From JADHLJ01 sp038118725 (GTDB lineage Bacteria; Pseudomonadota; Alphaproteobacteria; Thalassobaculales; Thalassobaculaceae), in assembly GCA_038118725.1 (NCBI GenBank), contig JAYOIK010000061.1, positions 1-33,133 on the forward strand: a stretch of 33,133 bases of DNA, given 5' to 3'. The position numbers were made by a program, and so were the translations under genes. Of this stretch, positions 24,782 through 33,076 are shown piece by piece. The notes under the pieces are model-generated. The model did not search any database and was not told where the DNA came from. It saw nothing but the letters and a program-made list of their open reading frames with translations. Numbering within the stretch: the stretch's first letter is position 1; each line of letters opens with the position of its first letter.

Positions 24782-25570
24782 CTAGGCGACCTGGCGCCCC
24801 TCCCAAGGCCGCGCCGCCAGCACCCGTTCCAGCGCATCGCCGAAACGCCCGGCCCATTCCTCGGCGCCGGCCTGGAACTCAATCCGATCCTGGCGAAACT
24901 CCACGCCGATCGAAATCAAATTCAGCGGCGCGACATGAAAATCGACGGTGTAGCCCGCGGGATCGCTCCCGGAATAGGGCTTGTTGTCGCCGACAACCAT
25001 GTCCCCGCCGGCTTCCAGCGCCTCGATGATCGGGCGGGCGAGCCGCTGGTCGTCCTTCCACAGGATGCCGATATCCCATGGCCGGAACGCACCGCCGATA
25101 ACCGGCGTGAAGCTGTGCAGCGCGACGATGATCGGTCCCACGCCCCCGTCTCGCGCGCGCATCGCCTGGATCCGCGCCGCGATGGCGTTGTGATAGGGAT
25201 GGAAAATCTCGTTCTCCCGCGCCTCACGATCCACGTCCGAGACGTCGGCGTTGGCGGGCACCACCGTGCCGTCCGAGACGGGTGGGATCGAGCCCGGCGC
25301 GCCGGGATGACGGTTGCAATCGATCACCAGCCGCGAATAGCTCGAAGTGACCAGCGGCGCGTCGAAGCGGTCCGACAGAACCTCGGCCACCGCGTTGATG
25401 CCAATGTCATAGGCCGCATGCCGCCGCATCTCATGCACGGGCACGCCGAGACCATCCAGAACGTCGGGAACCGCCATGCCGTTATGATCGCTGGTAAACA
25501 GCACCGGAGCCGCGCCCCCCGGATTGCGCTCGAGAAACGGCGCTGGGTCGTCTGGACCGAGGAGAGGCAT
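24782..25570 (-). CDS. N-formylglutamate amidohydrolase family protein
   Basis: The 262-residue product matches the N-formylglutamate deformylase family: VLFTSDHNG near the N-terminus, MRRHAAYDIG, SRLVIDCNRHP and the later ALHSFTPVI with its metal-site histidine. The reference enzyme releases formate and glutamate at the end of one histidine degradation route; many relatives of this length are not in that pathway, and no hut genes are visible here. ATG 25570 has CGGAG 7 nt upstream. It pairs with the GCS2 ligase downstream, another glutamate-type enzyme, so a shared role with glutamyl amides is possible. Confidence 0.9.
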   Translation of the reverse strand: MPLLGPDDPAPFLERNPGGAAPVLFTSDHNGMAVPDVLDGLGVPVHEMRRHAAYDIGINAVAEVLSDRFDAPLVTSSYSRLVIDCNRHPGAPGSIPPVSDGTVVPANADVSDVDREARENEIFHPYHNAIAARIQAMRARDGGVGPIIVALHSFTPVIGGAFRPWDIGILWKDDQRLARPIIEALEAGGDMVVGDNKPYSGSDPAGYTVDFHVAPLNLISIGVEFRQDRIEFQAGAEEWAGRFGDALERVLAARPWEGRQVA

Positions 25571-25683
25571 GCGGGAACTCCGGGCGGGTGACTATCGGCG
25601 GTACGATTAAAAAGCCTGGGTCATGACCACGCAAGGGCGGGACCTACATCGGCCCAGGAAGAGCACTAATTCATCCCTATCTT

Positions 25684-25785
25684 CGTCGCCCTGGCGAACG
25701 GCAGGGCCTTGATACCAACCGCGTGATCTACCGTTTACCGCTCCCGAACGGTCGGCGCGAGGTCCTGCCTTGCGCCAGGACGACG
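25684..25785. repeat. Palindrome-ended ~100-bp repeat element, copy 1
   Basis: The left end (25684-25711) begins CGTCGCCCTGGCGAACGGC; the right end (25758-25785) is its inverse with a few changes, ending GCGCCAGGACGACG. The 46-bp middle (25712-25757) is unrelated to the ends but resembles the middle of copy 2 (shared GTGATC and CCG positions). Each end can also fold on itself (CCTG with CAGG). It lies in the 452-bp gap (25571-26022) between two minus-strand genes, which otherwise holds copy 2 and a terminator; no gene is seen there. Confidence 0.85.
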
Positions 25786-25830
25786 ATCTTTGAAAGAGCC
25801 ACACAATCAGGAGTTAACATTTTGCCCCCC

Positions 25831-25931
25831 CGTCGCGCTGGCGAACGGCAGGGCCTCGGATGGTTCCATGTGATCAAACGAATTCCGTCCAGGGCATCCA
25901 TCGCGAGGTCCTGCCTTGCCCCAGGACGACT
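25831..25931. repeat. Palindrome-ended ~100-bp repeat element, copy 2
   Basis: The left end (25831-25858) begins CGTCGCGCTGGCGAACGGC; the right end (25904-25930/31) is the inverse form, ending CCCCAGGACGAC. The 45-bp middle is similar to that of copy 1. It is 45 bp from copy 1, so the four ends start at 25684, 25758, 25831 and 25904, a near-constant 73-74 bp with alternating direction. The outer flanks CCCCCC and GGGGATGGGG extend the inverted symmetry. Confidence 0.85.
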
Positions 25932-25980
25932 GGGGATGGGGTCGCAACCTTTCACGCCACTACTTCACCGTGGCCAGGAC

Positions 25981-26006
25981 AAAAAGGAGCGGAAGTAGGC
26001 GCTCCT
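25981..26006 (-). terminator. Intrinsic terminator after the 3-hydroxyacyl-CoA dehydrogenase gene
   Basis: Read on the minus strand, AGGAGCG (26006-26000) pairs with CGCTCCT (25991-25985) around an 8-nt loop, followed directly by a T-run (25985-25981). It begins 17 bp after the stop codon at 26023 and should end the minus-strand catabolic transcript. Confidence 0.8.
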
Positions 26007-26022
26007 GTTTCGGCCAGTCCCT

Positions 26023-27537
26023 CTAAGACGGCACCTTGGCCCCAAGCCCCAGCAAGGCCCGACGCCGGAGCCAGGGGCTCGGGCGGTAACGGTCGTCGCC
26101 GGTGATTTCCTGCATGGTCGACATGATGCGATAGGCCAGCGCGGTACCGAAATCGTCGATGATCTCCAACGGCCCCAGCGGATAGTTCAGACCGAGACGC
26201 ATGGCGAGGTCGATATCATCCGGCGTGGCAAGCTGAATTTGAGCCATCTCGCAGCCCAGGTTGCCGATCATCGCGCGCATGCGCTGGGCGATGAAACCGG
26301 GGGAATCCTTAATCGCGACAACCGCGCGACCGTTGGCGTTGAGCCGGGCGGCAACCGCGTCACGGGCCGCCGGATCGGCGCCGGGCGGAGTCATGATCGT
26401 CGCCCGCTTGGAAAGGTCCCCGGTCGGGTCGATCGCCACCAGGCGCGTGTGATCCAGACTGCGCCGCGCCGCGAAGGTCGAGCAATCCTCGCCGTAAAGC
26501 GCCGCGACAATCGGGCTCTCGCCCTCATCGATCTCGGTCATGGCGGTGCCGGCGAGCAGATCGGCGAAGATCTCCGCCCCCTCAGAGACGAAAACCCGCT
26601 CCGCCGGCGCCGCGTCGGTGAGGTGATCAGGGCTCGGCGGATCGATCATCTTGCCCGCCTCGTCATAGCGATAGTTGCCGTGCCCGGTCTTGCGGCCAAA
26701 GCGTCCGGCGTCATGCAAGGATTTGTGAAACGGCACGGTACGGATGCGCGGATCGTAGGAATTCTGCTCATGCATGATCAGCGAGGCCGGATAGTTCACG
26801 TCGACGCCGGTCAGATCCATAAGCTCGAACGGCCCCATGCGGAAATGCGCGCAATCCCGCATTACCGCGTCGACCTGGGCCTGGACGGCGACTCCCTCAT
26901 GCAGGATATGAAGCGCCTCGGTGGTGAAGGCCCGGCCGCCGGTATTGACCAGAAATCCGGGATGATCGCGCACCACCACCGGCGTGCGCCCCATGCGCTC
27001 ACCCAGTTTCACCAACCCCTCCACAACCCAATCCTCGGTCGAGGAACCTCTGATCACCTCGACCAGGCGCATCAGCGGGACCGGGTTGAAGAAGTGAAAA
27101 CCGGCAAAACGGTTCTGGTGCTCGCAAGGCCGGCCAAGCGAGCTGATCGGCAGCGACGAGGTATTGGACGCGATGATGCAATCCGGCGCGATATGTTTTT
27201 CAAGTTCGGTATAGACCGCGTGCTTAATGTCGAGATCCTCGAACACCGCCTCGACCACCGCGTGACAGGGCGCGAAGCCGGAAAGATCGTCCACCACCGT
27301 TAGCCTGGTCTTCATCTCCGCGACCGCGTCCGGCTCCAGACGTCCGCGCTCCGCCGAGCGGTCGAGGCGCTGTACCACCAGATCCGCCCCGGCCTTGGCG
27401 CCGCCCTCCTTGGCGTCGAACAGTACCACCCGCATGCCGCCTTGCAGCGACACCTGCACGATGCCCTGCCCCATGGCGCCGGCGCCGATCACGCCGACAA
27501 TCAGGTCCTCGCGGCTCGCGTCAAAACTTCCGCTCAT
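26023..27537 (-). CDS. paaH: 3-hydroxyacyl-CoA dehydrogenase, PaaH/PaaC type
   Basis: The 504-residue NAD-dependent enzyme oxidises a 3-hydroxyacyl-CoA to the 3-oxo form; the paa-type member acts on 3-hydroxyadipyl-CoA in phenylacetate breakdown. The Rossmann motif VIGAGAMGQGIVQVSLQGG is at residues ~13-31. The catalytic-histidine segment FHFFNPVPLMRLVEV and DHPGFLVN follow. The C-terminal dehydrogenase domain is duplicated, with a second DSPGFIAQRM segment near residue 410, and that ~500-residue two-domain layout is usual for PaaH. GGAGAG lies 4-5 nt before ATG 27537. It lies downstream of the thiolase for the next reaction, which supports the paa assignment; no other paa genes are in the window. 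Confidence 0.88.
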   Translation of the reverse strand: MSGSFDASREDLIVGVIGAGAMGQGIVQVSLQGGMRVVLFDAKEGGAKAGADLVVQRLDRSAERGRLEPDAVAEMKTRLTVVDDLSGFAPCHAVVEAVFEDLDIKHAVYTELEKHIAPDCIIASNTSSLPISSLGRPCEHQNRFAGFHFFNPVPLMRLVEVIRGSSTEDWVVEGLVKLGERMGRTPVVVRDHPGFLVNTGGRAFTTEALHILHEGVAVQAQVDAVMRDCAHFRMGPFELMDLTGVDVNYPASLIMHEQNSYDPRIRTVPFHKSLHDAGRFGRKTGHGNYRYDEAGKMIDPPSPDHLTDAAPAERVFVSEGAEIFADLLAGTAMTEIDEGESPIVAALYGEDCSTFAARRSLDHTRLVAIDPTGDLSKRATIMTPPGADPAARDAVAARLNANGRAVVAIKDSPGFIAQRMRAMIGNLGCEMAQIQLATPDDIDLAMRLGLNYPLGPLEIIDDFGTALAYRIMSTMQEITGDDRYRPSPWLRRRALLGLGAKVPS

Positions 27538-27585
27538 GGTCTCTCCAGTTCCTCCGCCATTTCGTCATCATCCGCCCCCATCCCT

Positions 27586-27685
27586 CGTCGCCGTGGCGCA
27601 AGGCAAGGCCTCGGTTCGCGTAAGACACAGCCAGCTCGCAACGCGCCCCGACCTTCGCGAGGCCCTGCCGTTCGCCAGGGCGACG
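27586..27685. repeat. Palindrome-ended ~100-bp repeat element, copy 3
   Basis: The left end (27586-27613) begins CGTCGCCGTGGCGCAAGGC; the right end (27658-27685) is the inverse, ending TTCGCCAGGGCGACG. The middle is 44 bp. The 5' flank CCCCATCCCT mirrors GGGGATGGGG next to copy 2. A degraded right-end remnant ACCAGGGCGGCGAG lies at 27730-27743. The element sits in the 226-bp gap between the thiolase and dehydrogenase genes of one presumed transcript. Confidence 0.85.
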
Positions 27686-27763
27686 AGAGAGAGGGGTCGT
27701 GCCCCGTTCTTCAAGAAATCTCGCCCGTGACCAGGGCGGCGAGAAGGGCGAGCGCCCCCGCCC

Positions 27764-28972
27764 CTAGACCCGCTCGATGATCGTGGCCATGCCTTGGCCA
27801 ACACCGATGCACATGGTGCAGAGCGCGTAGCGGCCGCCGGTTTCCTCCAGCTCCTGGGTCGCGGTCATGAGCAGCCGCGCGCCGGACGCGCCCAGTGGGT
27901 GGCCGAAGGCGATCGCGCCGCCATTCGGGTTTACCCGAGGATCATCGTCGGCGAGACCCAGCTCGCGCATGGTGGCAAGCGCCTGGCTGGCAAAGGCCTC
28001 GTTGAGCTCGATCACGTCCATGTCGGCAATGGTGAGACCGGCGCGCGCCAGGGCCTTCTGCGAGGCCGGGGCCGGACCGATACCCATCACCCGAGGCTCT
28101 ACCCCGGCGGTGGCGCAGGCCACGACGCGAGCGCGGATGGTAAGGCCGTGGGTCTTGGCGGCTTCCTCGCTGGCGATGATCATCGCCGCCGAGCCGTCAT
28201 TGACGCCGCTGGCGTTGCCCGCGGTGACGCTGCCGCCCTCCTTGCGGAACGGGGTCGGCAGCTTGGCAAGTCCCTCCATCGTGGTCTCCGGACGCGGATG
28301 CTCGTCGGTATCGACCACCGTGACCGCGCCGCGGCGGCCCTTGATCTCGACCGCTACGATTTCCTTGGCCATCCGCCCGCTCTCGATCGCCTTGCCGGCC
28401 TTTTGCTGGCTGCGCAGGGCGAAGGCGTCCTGGTCCTCGCGGCGCACCTGATACTTTTCGGCGACATTCTCTCCGGTCTCGGGCATCGAGTCCGAGCCGT
28501 ACTGCGCCTCCATCTTCGGATTGACGAAGCGCCAGCCGATGGTGGTGTCATAGATCTCGGAGGTCCGCGCGAAGGCGGTCTCGGCCTTGGCCATCACGAA
28601 GGGCGCGCGGCTCATGCTTTCGGTGCCGCCGGCGACATAGAGCGAGCCCTCGTCCGAGCGGATCGCCCGGGCCGCGGCATTGACCGCCTCCATGCCCGAG
28701 GCGCAGAGCCGGTTCACCGTCGCCCCCGGCACTTCCGGCGAAATCCCCGCCAGCAGAAGCGCCATGCGCGCGACATTGCGGTTATCCTCGCCTGCCTGGT
28801 TGACGCAGCCGTAATAGACGTCGTCGATCTGGCTCCAATCCATGTCGGTGTTGCGACGCATCAGCTCGGCCATCGGAATGGCGGCGAGGTCATCCGCCCG
28901 CACCTTGGACAGCGCGCCGGCATAGCGGCCAATGGGGGTGCGAACCGCGTCACAAATAAAAGCCTGGGTCAT
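27764..28972 (-). CDS. paaJ: 3-oxoadipyl-CoA thiolase (PaaJ/PcaF type)
   Basis: The 402-residue thiolase splits 3-oxoadipyl-CoA with CoA to succinyl-CoA and acetyl-CoA, ending the phenylacetate and beta-ketoadipate routes. The acyl-accepting Cys90 lies in NRLCASGMEA, and the other active-site residues are in GGAIAFGHPLGASGAR and CTMCIGVGQG. The stretch GCVNQAGEDNRNVARMALLL and WRFVNPKMEAQYGSDSMPET are characteristic of the 3-oxoadipyl-CoA subgroup and not of general acetyl-CoA acetyltransferases. ATG 28972 has AGGGAGGA 5 nt upstream; the open frame to 29017 is ignored. The dehydrogenase for the preceding reaction follows on the same strand. Confidence 0.92.
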   Translation of the reverse strand: MTQAFICDAVRTPIGRYAGALSKVRADDLAAIPMAELMRRNTDMDWSQIDDVYYGCVNQAGEDNRNVARMALLLAGISPEVPGATVNRLCASGMEAVNAAARAIRSDEGSLYVAGGTESMSRAPFVMAKAETAFARTSEIYDTTIGWRFVNPKMEAQYGSDSMPETGENVAEKYQVRREDQDAFALRSQQKAGKAIESGRMAKEIVAVEIKGRRGAVTVVDTDEHPRPETTMEGLAKLPTPFRKEGGSVTAGNASGVNDGSAAMIIASEEAAKTHGLTIRARVVACATAGVEPRVMGIGPAPASQKALARAGLTIADMDVIELNEAFASQALATMRELGLADDDPRVNPNGGAIAFGHPLGASGARLLMTATQELEETGGRYALCTMCIGVGQGMATIIERV

Positions 28973-29154
28973 TTCGTCCTCCCTGGAGATCCCTCGCAAG
29001 CCGCCCGCGGCCAGCATTATCTATCGCGTTGCGCCGAACTTGGCACAGGCCTCGGGGAGGGTCAAACAAGCGCGGAGGTCCCGGCAAGATCATCACGGTT
29101 GCGCGCGCGGGCGGGCGCCGACACACCTGTCGCGGCATGGGCTAGCGCCCCTAG

Positions 29155-30329
29155 CTATGCCTTGAATCCAACCTCGAGCAGCGGCTTGTTGTCGAGAATG
29201 CGCTGGTAGAACAGGCGGTGCAGATCGATGCTTTGATATTCACCATGCAGCAGAAGCTCGGTCAGGGCCCGGCCGACCGCCGGCCCTTTCTGGAGACCCG
29301 CGCCGGAGAACCCGACCGCGACGATGAAATTCTCCAGCCCACCAACCCACGGACCAATGATGGCGTTGCCGTCGAGCAGATTCATCGCGTAATGCCGGCC
29401 CAGCTGCGCTGCATCTTGAGAGTCTCGAAAGCCGGCACCCGGTGCGCCAGGGCCGGCCACACAACCTCCTCGAAATAGGTGTACTCCCTCGGGCCGACCT
29501 CCCACTCGAATTCCCCCGCAACGTCCATCCTTGTCAGACCCGTGGCGAAACCGCCACCCTCGGTGCGGAAGGAAACCCCGCTCGGGTCCTTGACCAGGGG
29601 TGTCGGGCCGACCGCCTCGGCGGTTTCAAAGTAGAAGGTGGGACGCGACAGCGGGGCGACCGGCACTGCCATGCCGACCATCCGGCAAATCGCCGGGGCC
29701 CAGGCGCCGGCCACGTTCACCACCGTGTCGGCTTCCAGAACACGCCCGGATTCCAGCACCACCCGGCGCACGGCCACATCGTCATGCTCGAGCCCGACCA
29801 CCCGGTCCTGGATATACTCGACGCCCAGGCTGACCGCCTTGCGGCGCAACCCGATCACCGCGGCATGCGGGTCGACGAACCCGTCGCGCGGACCATGCAA
29901 GCCGGCGTCGATATCCTCGACATTCAGGAACGGGAACTTTTCCGCCAAGGCCGCGCGGTCCAGGATGTCGTTGGCGCCCCCATTGGCTCGCTGGATACGC
30001 CAGTTGTGCTCGATTTCCGCGACTTCCTTGGCGCCGGCCACCAGATGGAGATACCCCAACTCCCGGAACGCGAAGGAGCCGGGCTCGCCGTCCACGTCCA
30101 CCAGACTGGCGAAATCCTGATAGAAGGCGCGCCCGTAGAGCGACATCTCGATATTCTCTGGAATGCCGTACATCCGCCGCACCCCACCGGCGGAGCGCGG
30201 CGCGGCGGCCCATTCATAGCTCGGGTCGGGCTCGACGATGACCAAGTCGCCCGCATGTCCCGCCATCGCCATGTGATAGGCGAGCGAGGGTCCCATGATA
30301 CTTCCGCCAATGACGACGATACCGGCCAT
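29155..30329 (-). pseudogene. FAD-dependent oxidoreductase (DAO family), frameshifted
   Basis: Two overlapping frames together code one DAO-family flavoenzyme. The first (start ATG 30329, GGGAGG 7 nt upstream) carries the FAD-binding start IVVIGGSIMGPSLAYHMAMAG and most of the protein, ending with RSWAG at about 29391-29395, and then stops at 29382. The second frame continues with HYAMNLLDGNAIIGPWVGG and the conserved C-terminal GFSGAGLQKGPAVGRALTELL to the stop at 29155. One missing base near 29390-29396 would join them into an intact ~391-residue protein. The second G of GxGxxG is Ser (GGSIMG), a possible further sign of decay. Relatives oxidise amino acids, sarcosine or similar amines. A sequencing error would explain the break equally well. 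Confidence 0.85.
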
Positions 30330-30400
30330 GAGCCGCCCTCCCAACGCGGATCGACACAAGGCCTAGTGTCCGGCCTCCGGCGTCCTCGCGCAAGGACCGA

Positions 30401-31831
30401 TCACGATCCCATCGGCAGACTGAGCGGAGTGATCTCGTCCGCCGAGCGCTGTTTGTAGTCCCGGCCCGGTGCGGTTCGCATCATCGCCGCCTGGGCCTCG
30501 GCCAAGGTCTGGCCCGCCCCGACCGTGTCCAAGATGGTGACCTCTCCCGCCGCGACGAGTTGACGGCCATTCACCCAGACCTCGGACACCGCGCGATCGG
30601 CGGCGTGGAAGATCAACGAGCGCAGCGGGTCGCGGGCCGGAAGCATCTCCGGACACTCCAGATCAACGGCGACGATATCGGCCTTGCAGCCCTCGGCGAG
30701 CCGGCCGATATCCTCGCGCATCATGGCCTTCGCCCCGCCCACCGTGGCGGCGTGGAACAGCATTCCCGTCGAGACATCGTGGATATCCCGCGCGGCGATC
30801 CGCGAGAGCGTGCCGGCCTTGCGGATTTCCTCCAGCATGTTGTGCGGCGTGGTGTCGGTGCCGAGCGCCATGTTCACCCCGGCCCGAACATAGGCGCCGA
30901 AGCTCTCCAGGGTCTGGCCGTAACGCGAGAACGGCGTCGGGCAATGCGCGACGGAACACCCGCACTCGACCAGCAGGTCAAGATCGCTCTTGGTCCACCA
31001 ATTGATCCAGGAATGCCGGTCGATGAAGATCGCGTGGCCGAATACCGCGTTGGGCCCCATGATCCCGATATCGGCGGCATGCTGGATCGGCGTGCGCCCA
31101 TGGCGGCGGATCATCTCATGGACCTCTGGAACCCCCTGGGCGATATGCAGGGTATAGGGAATGCCGCGCTCCTCGGCCGCCTCGAAGGCGTCGCGCAGCA
31201 GATCGTCGGTACAGTTCTCAATCTGCATGGGAGAGACCACCCCGGACAGAAGCTCCGAACCTTTTGCCAGGCTATCAATGAATTCCAGCGCGTTGTCCAT
31301 CTGGGCGCGGCCGCCATCGGCGCTCCACTCGAAGCCGAGTTCGTGATCATTCTCCAGCCGCCACCGCGCCGAGGAGAAACCCGGGGCCAGGAACCCTCGG
31401 ATTCCCGCCCGGTCGTAGAGTTCGGTCCAGCCCTCGAACCGGGGCGAGATATCACAAATCGACGTGACTCCCGATTTCAGCAACTCGCCGAGCGCGACCT
31501 CCAGACTGGCATGGCGCAGATCCAGCGCGCTACTATCGAAGGCGGTGGCGCGCTCATAGAGCCCGGTCATGTACATATTCGCGACCCCATGCTCCTCGCG
31601 GATGCCGCGATAGGCCGGCTCGTGGGAGGGGTGGGAGTGCACGTTCACCAAGCCAGGCATGACCATGCGCCGGCTCCCGTCGATCACCCGATCCGCCGGC
31701 TCGTCATAGCCCCTGCCCGCGAACCGGATCGCGTCATCCTCAAAGGCGAGATCGGCGTCCCGCAGATAGACATGCCCCTCGCCGTTCCAGGCCACGAGCC
31801 AGGCGATATCCTTGATCAGGGTAATGGCCAT
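30401..31831 (-). CDS. Amidohydrolase family protein (cytosine deaminase/chlorohydrolase-like)
   Basis: The 476-residue product is a metal-dependent amidohydrolase of the ATZ/TRZ-like deaminase branch. The metal ligands are visible as HSH (H65, H67) in GLVNVHSHPSHEP, the histidine of LHIAQG, the histidine of FGHAIFID and the aspartate of LGTDTTPHNM. Family members remove amino, chloro or amide groups from heterocycles and related compounds, but the substrate is not evident. GGGAGGA lies 6 nt before ATG 31831; the upstream open frame to 31894 is not used. It lies between the amidase and the FAD oxidoreductase (gaps of 99 and 71 bp), suggesting one catabolic operon. Confidence 0.9.
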   Translation of the reverse strand: MAITLIKDIAWLVAWNGEGHVYLRDADLAFEDDAIRFAGRGYDEPADRVIDGSRRMVMPGLVNVHSHPSHEPAYRGIREEHGVANMYMTGLYERATAFDSSALDLRHASLEVALGELLKSGVTSICDISPRFEGWTELYDRAGIRGFLAPGFSSARWRLENDHELGFEWSADGGRAQMDNALEFIDSLAKGSELLSGVVSPMQIENCTDDLLRDAFEAAEERGIPYTLHIAQGVPEVHEMIRRHGRTPIQHAADIGIMGPNAVFGHAIFIDRHSWINWWTKSDLDLLVECGCSVAHCPTPFSRYGQTLESFGAYVRAGVNMALGTDTTPHNMLEEIRKAGTLSRIAARDIHDVSTGMLFHAATVGGAKAMMREDIGRLAEGCKADIVAVDLECPEMLPARDPLRSLIFHAADRAVSEVWVNGRQLVAAGEVTILDTVGAGQTLAEAQAAMMRTAPGRDYKQRSADEITPLSLPMGS

Positions 31832-31930
31832 GGGGTTCCTCCCGAGCGGTTTGGTGATGGGGGTAGAGTAGTTCAGGAGATGGGTCGAAGCCACAGGTTC
31901 GGGCGCGCGCCGCCCTGGATGGCTTCACGG

Positions 31931-33076
31931 CTAGACGGTGGCGGGGCCGAACAGATTCATGATCCTCTTGGAAGTCGATAGCAGCAGGTCGTCCGCGCCG
32001 AGATCGGCAATGAACTGGCAACCGATCGGCAGGCCCGAGGCCGAGGCCGTGAACAGCGGCAGCGTGATCACCGGATTGCCGGCCAGGCTCCAGGCGGAAT
32101 TGAAGGCCGCGTCGCCGGTGCTCTCGAGCCCCGCGAGGGCCGGGCCCGCGGCGCTGGGCGTGATCAGAATATCAACCGCCTCGAAGGCCTGAGCGAGGCG
32201 CGCGCGAAGCTCTTCCGCCTCCCGGAGCGCGTCCCGATAGGCACTTCGGCTCATCCGTTCGCCATCGGCGAGCCGGCCCTCGCGCAACACCGCGCTCAAG
32301 CTCTCCCGGTGATGGACACGCTCGAAGGCGATGCTGCGCCGGAATTCATAGCCGCTGATCAGCCGGTGCAGGGCCGCGAGACGCGCCACCTCCTCGTCGA
32401 GCCGGATATCGACCACGCGCGCGCCACCATTGGAGGTAGCGGAGAGCGTGCCGGCAAAGCCCTCGATAAGGTCCCGCACCTCGATTTCCGCCGTCTCCCA
32501 GGGCGGCGCGCGCAGGATGCCGAAGCGCAATGTCGAAAGCTGCGCCGCCGCGACCTCGCCCGCCGGCTCTTCTTCGAGCAACAGGCGGCGCATCAAGCCG
32601 ATATCGTCCACCGACCGCGCCAGAATGCCGAGCGTATCCATGCTCGGCGCGTTGGCCAGGATGCCGGTATTGTCGAAATCCCCGTATGTCGGCTTGTAAC
32701 CCAGCACCCCGCAATAGGCCGCCGGACGGATCACCGAGCCCGAGGTCTGGGTGCCGAGACAGATCGGCACCATACAATCGGCCACCGCCGCCGCCGAGCC
32801 CGAGGAGGAGCCGCCGGGCGTATGGCCGAGATCACGCGGATTACGGGTCAGCCCCGGATGCCGGTGCCCAAGCTCGGCGGTCACGGTCTTGCCCATGAAC
32901 ACGCATCCCGCCTCGCGCAGGATCGAGACCGAGCCGCCCTCGCGAATGGCCGGGCGCGGATCGTGAAACTCCACCCCCATCATGGTCGCCATGCCGAGAA
33001 CATCGATGATGTCCTTGGCCCCGATCGGGATCGACGGGCCAAGCCCCCGGCGCTCCCGCGCCTTCACGGCTTCCAT
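31931..33076 (-). CDS. Amidase signature family protein, N-terminus missing or in another frame
   Basis: The 381-residue frame has the amidase triad: Lys21 in IPIGAKDIID, the serine-rich GGSSSGSAAAVAD (88-100) with the cis-serine, and the nucleophile Ser114 in TQTSGSVIRPA. The family hydrolyses amides to acid plus ammonia or amine. The first codon here corresponds to a point about 50 residues inside typical members. Its own frame is open to the window edge, but the more protein-like N-terminal sequence lies in a neighbouring frame (33133-33077, reading AQVNQIMAEMTRFLEVSS), which would join with one extra base near 33077. It is therefore either partial at the window edge or frameshifted. The downstream neighbour is the amidohydrolase. 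Confidence 0.85.
   Translation of the reverse strand: MEAVKARERRGLGPSIPIGAKDIIDVLGMATMMGVEFHDPRPAIREGGSVSILREAGCVFMGKTVTAELGHRHPGLTRNPRDLGHTPGGSSSGSAAAVADCMVPICLGTQTSGSVIRPAAYCGVLGYKPTYGDFDNTGILANAPSMDTLGILARSVDDIGLMRRLLLEEEPAGEVAAAQLSTLRFGILRAPPWETAEIEVRDLIEGFAGTLSATSNGGARVVDIRLDEEVARLAALHRLISGYEFRRSIAFERVHHRESLSAVLREGRLADGERMSRSAYRDALREAEELRARLAQAFEAVDILITPSAAGPALAGLESTGDAAFNSAWSLAGNPVITLPLFTASASGLPIGCQFIADLGADDLLLSTSKRIMNLFGPATV

Noticed and set aside
23944..25029. 361-residue plus-strand open frame across two genes
   Set aside because: Runs antisense to both the GCS2 ligase and the amidohydrolase and turns into arginine/proline-rich sequence over the gap.
25684..25931. Evenly spaced repeats suggesting a CRISPR array
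   Set aside because: Repeat units alternate in direction, the 45-46 bp middles of the two elements are related to each other, and no cas genes are present; this is an inverted-repeat element family.
26239..27303. 354-residue plus-strand open frame
   Set aside because: Antisense shadow of the hydroxyacyl-CoA dehydrogenase; arginine/histidine-rich with no fold features.
29141..29155. GCTAG-CGCCC-CTAGC inverted repeat after the FAD gene
   Set aside because: Only 5-bp arms and no T-run; too weak to call a terminator.
27794..29209. 471-residue plus-strand open frame
   Set aside because: It mirrors the thiolase gene codon for codon and shows no domain.
30560..31981. 473-residue plus-strand open frame
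   Set aside because: Antisense shadow of the amidohydrolase; no motif or ribosome site.
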